From NCBI GenBank assembly GCA_964357355.1, contig CAYHKY010000081.1:1-5815 (forward strand): a DNA stretch of 5,815 nucleotides, given 5' to 3'. Both the position numbers and the translations under genes were made by a program. Each line of letters starts with the position of its first letter. The first letter of the stretch is position 1. Origin of the DNA: CAYHKY01 sp964357355 (GTDB lineage: Bacteria > Patescibacteriota > Microgenomatia > UBA10105). Positions 1-5,232 of the stretch are shown here, piece by piece. Under the pieces are notes generated by a model that was not told where the DNA came from, did not search any database, and was given only the letters and a program-made list of their open reading frames with translations.

Positions 1-23
1 CAGGTAACTTAAGGTATTTATAT

Positions 24-1031
24 ATGCAGGTTGCTATCGTTGGATTGGGGAGGATGGGGAAAAACATTGTTTACCACCTTTTGGAACAGGGAGTTTCGGT
101 CGTGGCGTATAACAGAAGTCGGGATGATGTGGAGGAAGTAGCCAAGAGGGGTGCAATCCCTGCTTACCAACTTAATGATATACCGCAAAAATGGCAGTTG
201 AACAATTCCGGTCAAAATAATCCAATTGTAGTGATCCTTTTTGTTCCCAGCGGCCATCCGGTTGATGAGGTGCTATGGGGAGCCAGAAGCGGTGGCGCAC
301 AGCATGAAAAGGATCAAATCAGGGTGATGGCGCAAAAAGGACTGGCTGAAATCTTACCTCGAGGCTCAATCATCATTGACGGCGGAAACAGTTTTTATAA
401 AGATTCAATCCGCAGATATGAGTTATTAAAAAAACACGGAATAGAATTTTTAGACATGGGTACGAGTGGTGGGTTGGAAGGGGCAAGAAAAGGAGCATGC
501 CTGATAGTAGGAGGGGATGAAGCGATTTTTACGCGCGTGGAACCAATTTTAACTAAAATTGCTGTCAAAGACGGCTATGCTTATTTTGGCCCCATAGGTG
601 CTGGCCATTTTGTAAAAATGGTCCACAATGGAATTGAATATGCTTTGGTGCAAAGCTTTGGGGAAGGGTTTGAAATTTTAAAACGGGGTCCATATAAATT
701 GAATTTAACTCACGTTGCCGATATATACAGCCGGGGAAGTGTCATCAGAGGGTGGATAATTGAGCTTTTAGCGCGCGCATTAAAGAATGACCCGGAGTTG
801 TCAAAGTTTCAGGGAAAGATTGCCGGCGGAGAAACAGGTGTCTGGACCTATCAAACTGCTAAAGAATTAAATGTAGCAGCTCCGGCGATCGCTGCGGCGC
901 TTGGCGCCCGGAAAAATTCACAAGTGACACAGAGTTTTGCCGGTAAAGTCATATCGGCTCTTCGTGCTCAATGGGGGGAGCATAGTGAAGGCAGGTTGCA
1001 TCCCAGTTTGGAAGCACTGGAATTGGAGTAA
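24..1031 (+). CDS. gnd: 6-phosphogluconate dehydrogenase, decarboxylating
   Basis: Cytosolic enzyme that oxidatively decarboxylates 6-phosphogluconate to ribulose-5-phosphate in the pentose phosphate pathway. The 335-residue product starts with a Rossmann nucleotide loop, GLGRMG at residues 7-12. NRS at 30-32 follows the second strand, where an Arg of this kind usually favours NADP+ over NAD+ (inference). DGGNS (119-123) and GTSGGLEGA (146-154) are family signatures. The catalytic segment GAGHFVKMVHNGIEY (192-206) carries the expected Lys198, Asn202 and Glu205. The C-terminal part is all-helical, with GGETGVWTYQ at 268-277. The protein is longer than the usual roughly 300-residue short form, apparently because of extra residues around 53-68 and 84-105, before the DGGNS strand. 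The ATG at 24 follows AAGG at 11-14. The product partner genes rpiB and rpe lie 3.7 kb downstream on the same strand. Confidence 0.95.
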   Translation: MQVAIVGLGRMGKNIVYHLLEQGVSVVAYNRSRDDVEEVAKRGAIPAYQLNDIPQKWQLNNSGQNNPIVVILFVPSGHPVDEVLWGARSGGAQHEKDQIRVMAQKGLAEILPRGSIIIDGGNSFYKDSIRRYELLKKHGIEFLDMGTSGGLEGARKGACLIVGGDEAIFTRVEPILTKIAVKDGYAYFGPIGAGHFVKMVHNGIEYALVQSFGEGFEILKRGPYKLNLTHVADIYSRGSVIRGWIIELLARALKNDPELSKFQGKIAGGETGVWTYQTAKELNVAAPAIAAALGARKNSQVTQSFAGKVISALRAQWGEHSEGRLHPSLEALELE

Positions 1032-1074
1032 AAAGGGTGTCAGGACTTAATTTTGGTAGTTAAGATAAGAGATG

Positions 1075-1082
1075 AAAGGAGG
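1075..1082 (+). promoter_or_regulatory. Strong Shine-Dalgarno of the interrupted hypothetical gene
   Basis: AAAGGAGG lies 7 nt before the ATG at 1090 and is the best ribosome-binding site in the window. It fixes the start of the interrupted gene well upstream of the GTG at 1276, which has no such site, and shows that the 5' part was built to be translated. Confidence 0.7.
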
Positions 1083-1089
1083 AAACTGA

Positions 1090-1647
1090 ATGATACGTAA
1101 AGTAGACGATAATGCAAGTTTTTACCCCATACCCGATAGAGCAAAAAGACCTCCGGATCAACATATTTTGGCAGTGATTGGCAGAACCAACGCGATAATA
1201 CTTCCTTATTTGCAGGAGAATCCGAAGGCAGGATTAGAAGCGTTGGCTTAACTTGCTAGTGAATTAGGATGGGAAGTGCTTCCCTCAGAAAAAAGTGATA
1301 CCTACTTTAAACTTATTCGAGGAAAAAAATTTTATTTAGAAACCAAAACAACTTCTGATGTGCAGTTGTGGCATTTTGGACACGAAATCATAGCTGGAGA
1401 GATCGTCGCAGAGGCAGTAAGAAGATCCCAAGACAGAACAGATCGGATCTCATTTATTCGTGATCATTTACTTATCGCATTAGTTGCCGATATGGTGTCG
1501 ATACCAGAAATCTCAGATTCAAGGTTCAGAGAATACTTAATTAAGGATCGCAAACGATACATGAGGGAACTACAAGAGCCAATTGAGATTTGGATCAAAG
1601 CAGAAACACTCCTAAACAAAAAGACACCATTTGGCTTTTCAATATAG
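1090..1647 (+). pseudogene. Hypothetical protein gene interrupted by in-frame TAA
   Basis: One reading frame runs from the ATG at 1090 (MIRKVDDNASFYPIPDRAKR...) to the TAG at 1645-1647, about 185 codons, with a single TAA at 1249-1251 (codon 54). The parts before and after the stop are in the same frame and read continuously (...GLEALA, stop, LASELGWEVLPSE...). This suggests one protein broken by a point mutation or base-call error rather than two genes. An open segment from the GTG at 1276 would give 123 residues but has no ribosome-binding site. The sequence is mostly helical-looking and hydrophilic, with no signal peptide or membrane span. LASELGWEVLPSE plus a basic strand (KLIRGKKFYLETK) has the look of a small alpha/beta domain, but I recognise no family. 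It follows gnd by 58 nt on the same strand, so it may have been co-transcribed with it. TAA is not a known reassigned codon in CPR bacteria, which argues against recoding. Confidence 0.65.
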
Positions 1648-1653
1648 AAAATG

Positions 1654-1687
1654 CTTAATTACGAGTCCGGCCGGACGTCAAGTTAAG
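1654..1687. repeat. Left copy of GC-rich direct repeat flanking the PaaX-like gene
   Basis: The core TCCGGCCGGACGTCAAGTT (1666-1684) is identical, base for base and in the same orientation, to 2492-2510. The similarity extends left to CTTAATTA (1654-1661), with a 4-nt unmatched spacer (CGAG here, ATGA in the other copy), and right by one mismatch plus AG. Overall 29 of 34 positions match. The core contains a 10-bp perfect palindrome, TCCGGCCGGA, overlapping GACGTC. The stop codon of the PaaX-like gene (TTA at 1683-1685 on the plus strand) lies inside the right edge of this copy. Confidence 0.9.
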
Positions 1688-2471
1688 TCAATAATTTTCC
1701 CCAATGTTTCTCACAAAGAGATTTAGCTTTATCACCCAACCAATCTTGAGGCAAAAGTTCAAAAGGAAGCTGAGGGTCATATTTCAAAATGGAAAAGTAG
1801 TAGCTGACATCAAGAGGAGTCCAACGTTTTTTATTATTTACTGAATTTAAGAACTCTCCGTACCGCCTGTTTATGGCATCTAGTTTATAAATCCGCTTGA
1901 TAAGACTGGACAAATCCTCATCTCCGACAGCTCCGTCTTGTCCCAAGTCAGAAACAATCACCATACCCGTCAAATGTCTTTCTTCAATAAAGCTAGAAAT
2001 TAAAGATTTAGGATTTTTAAATACCAAAAAGACACTTTCCTGAAGCATACCGGCACCTAACCCTCGAATAAAATTCCGTAAAAGTGTCCGCTGCCTGTGA
2101 AAGCGTTCCGGTATGTCGTATGTAATTAAATACATTCTGCCATCCCAATGCCGATTCTGCCGATACTCGGGCAGGAGTCTTTTTAAGTATTGTTTGCCCT
2201 TAGGTGTCATAGACAATGTTTTATCGATAGGAGAATAAGCAACTAGGCGCTTTTGCCTAAGATTTGTTAGAGTCTTGTAAATTGTTTGATAATTAAAATC
2301 CGATAATAATTTCGATGCTTCATTGAAAGCCTGATCATAACCAATATAGGTAGGTTGTTTCCCAAAAGAGGAAAGGGTGAGAAAAAAAGAATAGAGTGTC
2401 AGATCTGTAACTGTGCCTAATAGACCATGAGTGAGGGACAAACATAATTTTGTGATATCTTTTCGTTTCAC
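1683..2471 (-). CDS. PaaX-like winged-helix protein with Cas2-like C-terminal domain
   Basis: 262 residues. The N-terminal ~100 residues resemble a winged-helix DNA-binding domain: an amphipathic region (YQTIYKTLTNLRQKRLVAY, 61-79) followed by a wing and TPKGKQYLKRLL (89-100). Residues 109-175 match the ferredoxin-like Cas2/PaaX central domain. RMYLITYDIPE (112-122) keeps the Asp119 that corresponds to the Cas2 metal-binding Asp, and MLQESVFLV (142-150) matches the Cas2 QxSVF strand. DPQLPFELLPQDWLG (232-246) is the PaaX C-terminal signature DPxLPxxLLPxdWxG. Known PaaX proteins are transcriptional repressors of phenylacetate catabolism. No such pathway is nearby, so the target is unknown, and nuclease activity is possible but unproven. 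The start is a GTG at 2471. The frame is closed by a TAA 12 nt upstream and there is only a weak ribosome-binding site. The flanking GC-rich repeats are candidate binding sites or element ends. A stand-alone Cas2 role in CRISPR is unlikely because there is no array and no cas1. Confidence 0.85.
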   Translation of the reverse strand: MKRKDITKLCLSLTHGLLGTVTDLTLYSFFLTLSSFGKQPTYIGYDQAFNEASKLLSDFNYQTIYKTLTNLRQKRLVAYSPIDKTLSMTPKGKQYLKRLLPEYRQNRHWDGRMYLITYDIPERFHRQRTLLRNFIRGLGAGMLQESVFLVFKNPKSLISSFIEERHLTGMVIVSDLGQDGAVGDEDLSSLIKRIYKLDAINRRYGEFLNSVNNKKRWTPLDVSYYFSILKYDPQLPFELLPQDWLGDKAKSLCEKHWGKLLT

Positions 2472-2479
2472 ACTAACAT

Positions 2480-2513
2480 CTTAATTAATGATCCGGCCGG
2501 ACGTCAAGTTGAG
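2480..2513. repeat. Right copy of GC-rich direct repeat, upstream of the PaaX-like gene
   Basis: The core TCCGGCCGGACGTCAAGTT (2492-2510) is identical to 1666-1684, preceded by CTTAATTA (2480-2487) after the 4-nt variable spacer ATGA. On the minus strand this copy lies 8 nt upstream of the GTG start. It reads AACTTGACG then TCCGGCCGGA, so a TTGACG element resembling a -35 box (2507-2502) is followed immediately by the palindrome. No good -10 sits at the matching distance. This position suits an operator or promoter for autoregulation as well as an element end. Confidence 0.9.
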
Positions 2514-2585
2514 AAAAGTAAGATTGTTTTACACAACCAACTGACATCTGATATTGAAATTCCTACGTTCTTTAGGTCGGAGTAT

Positions 2586-3322
2586 CTACGGAAGGATTTT
2601 TTTGGCTTCAATGATTTGACCAGTCACAACATCCGCATCTTTGGAAAGTAAGGCTTTTGCCAGGTTCGCCACTTGTTCTGGTATAAGGCATGCGCTTGGG
2701 TCGGCAAACTCCGAAAGAATTTTGAGTAACTTGCTGTGTATGTATCGGAAGGTGAGATGCAGTTTACCAGTATGCCTTTGTCTTTAAGTTCCTGGGAAAG
2801 GCCTATCGTAAGGTCCTCAAGCGCTTTTTTGGAGACATAGTAGGGGAGCCAACCCTTGGCCCCACCTTCAAACGTGCCAGAGATATTCATTATCCTACTT
2901 CCTGGTGGCATCAGGGGAATGAGGGCATGGATAAGCAGCATAGGCGCAGTCAAACCCACAGCCATGGTTGTCAAAACTTGTGAAGTAGAATACTTATCAT
3001 AATCAATCTTATAAAAGGCCTTTGAACCGTCATGATATACGCCTGCCACATTTACCAGCACGTCCAGTCGGGGAGTAGCTAGTTTTACTTGATCAGTGAG
3101 CTTTTGTATTTCTTTGAGGTTGGTCAGGTCTGTTGGTATGGTCAGGATCGGTTCAGAAGATCCTGAGACTCGACTCACCTCACCGGCTGCCTGAGTCAGT
3201 TCTCCGGTTGTTTTCGAAGTCAGGATGAGATTATAGCCATTCTGAGCCAGGGTGATGGCTATGGATTTGCCAATGTCGCTTGAGGCACCTGTAATGAGAG
3301 CAAATTTAGTGTTTGATTTCAT
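2586..3322 (-). pseudogene. Short-chain dehydrogenase/reductase, frameshifted near the C-terminus
   Basis: NAD(P)-dependent oxidoreductase of the SDR family, substrate unknown. From the ATG at 3322 the product reads MKSNTKFALITGASSDIGKS, with the nucleotide loop TGASSDIG at 11-18 (Asp replacing one of the usual Gly). NVAG is at 91-94, catalytic Ser148 in NISGT, and Tyr161 and Lys165 in YYVSK. Near 2713-2717 the frame is lost. The current frame continues with an un-SDR-like tail and stops at 2624. A -1 shift gives SEFADPSACLIPEQVANLAK then VTGQIIEAKKILP, ending in TAG at 2586-2588, which is the normal SDR C-terminus. One missing T in a TTT run of the coding strand explains this, and restoring it gives about 245 residues, a normal SDR length. 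It is either a recent pseudogene or a homopolymer base-call error. A 35-residue N-terminal extension to 3427 is possible but unlikely, because it crosses the divergent promoter region. Confidence 0.8.
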
Positions 3323-3366
3323 ATGTCTTTTTTTTAAACAAAATCTATGATACATTTTATTGTTAG

Positions 3367-3394
3367 AACATAATTTTATATAACTGTTGTTCAA
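3367..3394 (-). promoter_or_regulatory. Possible promoter of the SDR gene in the divergent intergenic region
   Basis: On the minus strand, TTGAAC (3394-3389) is followed after 16 nt by TATGTT (3372-3367), about 45 nt before the SDR start. The region 3323-3403 is very AT-rich and is the only room for promoters of both the SDR and the divergent TrmB-like gene. The match is modest and was found by eye. Confidence 0.25.
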
Positions 3395-3403
3395 TCGGTG
3401 AAC

Positions 3404-4198
3404 ATGAGAGTCTTGACAAAATCTCAAATCCTCAAGAAATACTTTGAAACGCTCGGGTTGACACGGGACGAAGCAAGTCTCTGTGACGTCCTGCTACGCA
3501 AAGGTAAGATGACAGTGCTTGCACTGGCCAAAGAAACCGGAGTAAACAGGACTACATCATACAGACTTTTGGAACAGCTTAAAAAGATGGGATTGATATC
3601 GCATGTGGTGGATGAGCGCCGGGTCTTGGTAGAGCTGGCTGACACTTCCTCGTTTGAACTACTGGTAAAGGAGCGGGAAGCGGAAGTCAAATTTCTCAAA
3701 GAATTTTACCCGGCATTTTCATCTTTTGTGCACTTTTCGCAAATCAAGGGCCAACCGGAAACAAAAGTGTTATTTTACCGCGGAGTGGAAGGTATAAAAC
3801 AGATGATTTGGAACGTGTTGAAGGCTAAAAAAGAAGTTGTGGGGTACAGTTACCTGACTATTGAAACCGTAGTCGGAGAAGTGTTTACCAATGATTGGTT
3901 AGACGAGTTTCGCAGTCGAAATCTTGAACTTAGAGATATTCTTTCAGATGCTTATGTTGAAAGCAAGAAAAAATTGAATAAGTCCATTGTTTTTGACGAA
4001 CCGCATTTTCATTCTCGATACATTCCAATCGAGATTTTAGATATTAACCATCAGATGGATATCTATAACGAGGTCACTTCATTTTACAACTGGCATGAAG
4101 GCGAGATCTTCGGTGTCGAAATCTACAATGAAAAAATTGCCAAGATGCACAAACAACTGTTTGAGATCGTGTGGGGAATGGGAAAGCAGGAATTATAA
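3404..4198 (+). CDS. TrmB-family transcriptional regulator
   Basis: DNA-binding regulator with an N-terminal winged helix of the TrmB type and a larger C-terminal sensor domain. Counting from the GTG at 3398, LGLTRDEASLCDVLL (19-33) and VLALAKETGVNRTTSYRLLE (40-59) form the helix-turn-helix, followed by a wing strand at ERRVLVEL (73-80). An acidic/basic helical linker at 85-105 is a likely coiled coil or dimer helix. Residues 122-262 are the effector part (TKVLFYRGVEGIKQMIWNVL...), the pattern shared by many TrmB-like proteins whose ligand is unknown. The preferred start is the ATG at 3404 (264 residues); a GTG two codons earlier at 3398 is also possible. Neither has a clear Shine-Dalgarno. 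It is divergent from the SDR gene across about 80 bp, the usual layout for a regulator and its target, so control of the SDR is an inference. The stop TAA (4196-4198) abuts the stop of the converging phosphatase-like gene. Confidence 0.85.
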   Translation: MRVLTKSQILKKYFETLGLTRDEASLCDVLLRKGKMTVLALAKETGVNRTTSYRLLEQLKKMGLISHVVDERRVLVELADTSSFELLVKEREAEVKFLKEFYPAFSSFVHFSQIKGQPETKVLFYRGVEGIKQMIWNVLKAKKEVVGYSYLTIETVVGEVFTNDWLDEFRSRNLELRDILSDAYVESKKKLNKSIVFDEPHFHSRYIPIEILDINHQMDIYNEVTSFYNWHEGEIFGVEIYNEKIAKMHKQLFEIVWGMGKQEL

Positions 4199-4627
4199 TT
4201 ACGCAATTCCTATCAAACTACTTTCATCCCTGACATTTGCAAAAGCGAGTTTATCTAAGATGCCACGAGCCTCGACTTTGAGAATTTGTTTTATACGTCT
4301 AATTTGTATAATTTCCTCCTGTCCACCGTCGTGAAAAAGTAGTAAGTTACGAAATGGTGAGATTGTTTTATCAGGAATAGATAATCCTTCATCTGTGACA
4401 GAAAAATTATATTCAAGAAAATCTGCATAGCAAATTGATGGAAATATCCTCATGTTATTAACTACCGGATATCCGGAACTAAATAACATTGCAGCGGCAA
4501 CCCTGGATCTTCTGACCCCTTTGTGGCATCCTATCGCCAAAAATTCATGTGGCGGAAATATTATTTTTATACAAGAATCAAAACCCTTTAAAGCAAAGTC
4601 TTGGTATTCAAATTTTTCAATACGCAT
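4199..4627 (-). CDS. Small protein with CX5R phosphatase-like loop
   Basis: 142 residues. A hydrophobic strand leads into AIGCHKGVRRSRVAAAML (31-48), containing Cys34-X5-Arg40-Ser41. This is the geometry of the phosphate-binding loop of cysteine-based phosphatases (tyrosine/dual-specificity phosphatases and Cdc25/rhodanese folds), followed by the expected helix. No general-acid Asp can be assigned, and the length is on the short side. A cytosolic phosphatase or phosphate-binding protein is therefore only a proposal. No signal peptide or membrane span is seen. The start ATG at 4627 has no Shine-Dalgarno. A perfect TATAAT about 14 nt upstream suggests a nearly leaderless transcript. The gene converges on the TrmB-like gene with zero spacing between the stop codons. 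Confidence 0.65.
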   Translation of the reverse strand: MRIEKFEYQDFALKGFDSCIKIIFPPHEFLAIGCHKGVRRSRVAAAMLFSSGYPVVNNMRIFPSICYADFLEYNFSVTDEGLSIPDKTISPFRNLLLFHDGGQEEIIQIRRIKQILKVEARGILDKLAFANVRDESSLIGIA

Positions 4628-4640
4628 AAGTTAGAAAGGT

Positions 4641-4646
4641 ATTATA
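4641..4646 (-). promoter_or_regulatory. TATAAT -10 element upstream of the phosphatase-like gene
   Basis: A perfect TATAAT on the minus strand (4646-4641) sits 13 nt before the ATG at 4627. This would place transcription start about 6-7 nt from the start codon. No good -35 is seen at 16-18 nt. The gene lacks a Shine-Dalgarno, which fits a very short leader. Confidence 0.35.
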
Positions 4647-4734
4647 ACTTCAGGTGACATTTAAATCCATTCATGTTACAACTATTAATAATAACTGATA
4701 AATAATACCCTGAAATTTGAGAGAATTTAATTTT

Positions 4735-5232
4735 ATGATTTACTTAGGCGCTGACCATGGGGGCTTTGAGCTTAAAGAAAAAATAAAGCAGTGGCTTACC
4801 AAGTGGGGATACCAAATTGAGGATTTGGGTGCAAAAGAACATATTCCAGGTGATGACTATCCCCAATATGCATTTTCTGTAGCTGAAAAAGTATCCCAAA
4901 ACGACGATGACACTTTACCTTGGCAGAAACGTGTCAAAGGAATCCTAGCGTGCAGATCTGCCGGTGGGATGGTGATTGCCGCCAATAAACTGAAAAATAT
5001 TCGGGCGGTAGCAATAGCCGACACAGAAGAAGCGAGTCTGGCGCGTGAAAAAAATGATGCCAACATCATTGTTCTTGCCGGAGATTATATCTCAGAGGAC
5101 CAAGCTCAGGAAATAATCCGTAAATGGTTGGATACAGAATTTTCTAATGAGCCGAGACACGTGCGTAGACTCAATCAGATTCGTGAAAGGGAAAATAAAC
5201 ATGAATGCGAATGCGGCGGGGGATGCGTATGA
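4735..5232 (+). CDS. rpiB: Ribose-5-phosphate isomerase B
   Basis: Interconverts ribulose-5-phosphate and ribose-5-phosphate. The start chosen is the ATG at 4735 (165 residues, MIYLGADHGGFELK), with GAGAGA-like SD bases at 4719-4724. A TTG at 4717 would add six residues that are not part of the family. Family features are GADHGG (5-10), DLG (30-32) and DDYPQYA (40-46). The active-site stretch GILACRSAGGMVIAANK (69-85) contains the presumed catalytic Cys73, and AREKNDANIIVLAG (103-116) follows. The usual CGTGIG loop is CRSAGG here, and the usual His after the ADT/HDT strand is Ala, so the active site is atypical. The tail ends HECECGGGCV (156-165), a Cys-rich sequence not normal for RpiB. It overlaps the next gene, rpe, by ATGA, indicating translational coupling. 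Confidence 0.93.
   Translation: MIYLGADHGGFELKEKIKQWLTKWGYQIEDLGAKEHIPGDDYPQYAFSVAEKVSQNDDDTLPWQKRVKGILACRSAGGMVIAANKLKNIRAVAIADTEEASLAREKNDANIIVLAGDYISEDQAQEIIRKWLDTEFSNEPRHVRRLNQIRERENKHECECGGGCV
5218..5223 (+). promoter_or_regulatory. Shine-Dalgarno of rpe inside the rpiB tail
   Basis: GGGGGA lies 5 nt before the rpe ATG and is made of the Gly-Gly codons of the RpiB tail. The tail's composition may therefore be partly shaped by the need to carry this site. Confidence 0.5.

Larger units (their letters stand above)
1654..2513. mobile_element. Candidate repeat-bounded cassette carrying a PaaX/Cas2-like gene
   Basis: A single gene fills almost all the space between two direct repeats with an 826-bp period. 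The right repeat ends directly in non-coding sequence and the left one begins 6 nt after the stop of a broken gene. The repeat is far more GC-rich than its surroundings. The layout fits a compact mobile or self-duplicating unit of gene plus one repeat, with the second repeat being either the target copy or a duplicated site. No transposase, recombinase or terminal inverted repeats are visible, so mobility is an inference from the bracket alone. The alternative is a fixed regulator gene with two operator copies. Confidence 0.4.

Noticed and set aside
1276..1647. Independent 123-residue gene starting at the GTG at 1276
   Set aside because: It has no ribosome-binding site and is in the same frame as the well-initiated ORF from 1090. 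It is better explained as the 3' part of one interrupted gene.
1683..2471. Bona fide CRISPR Cas2 with the two repeats as a CRISPR array
   Set aside because: The protein is a PaaX-type fusion with an N-terminal winged helix and PaaX C-terminal signature. The repeats are 826 bp apart with a gene between them, and no spacers, leader or cas1 are present.
2521..2585. Possible weak hairpin (TTGT...ACAA) between the right repeat and the SDR end
   Set aside because: The stem is only 4 bp and has no T run, so it is not a credible terminator.
3323..3427. N-terminal extension of the SDR by 35 residues
   Set aside because: The extra residues precede the canonical SDR start, cross the only divergent promoter region and overlap the TrmB-like gene. 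The ATG at 3322 gives the standard N-terminus.
4191..4200. TATAAT in AATTATAATT as a promoter
   Set aside because: It lies at the stop codons of two converging genes with no gene to drive and no -35. It is a chance AT-rich palindrome.
4452..4634. Plus-strand open frame opposite the phosphatase-like gene
   Set aside because: Low-complexity shadow without a ribosome-binding site. The minus-strand frame has a recognisable CX5R loop.
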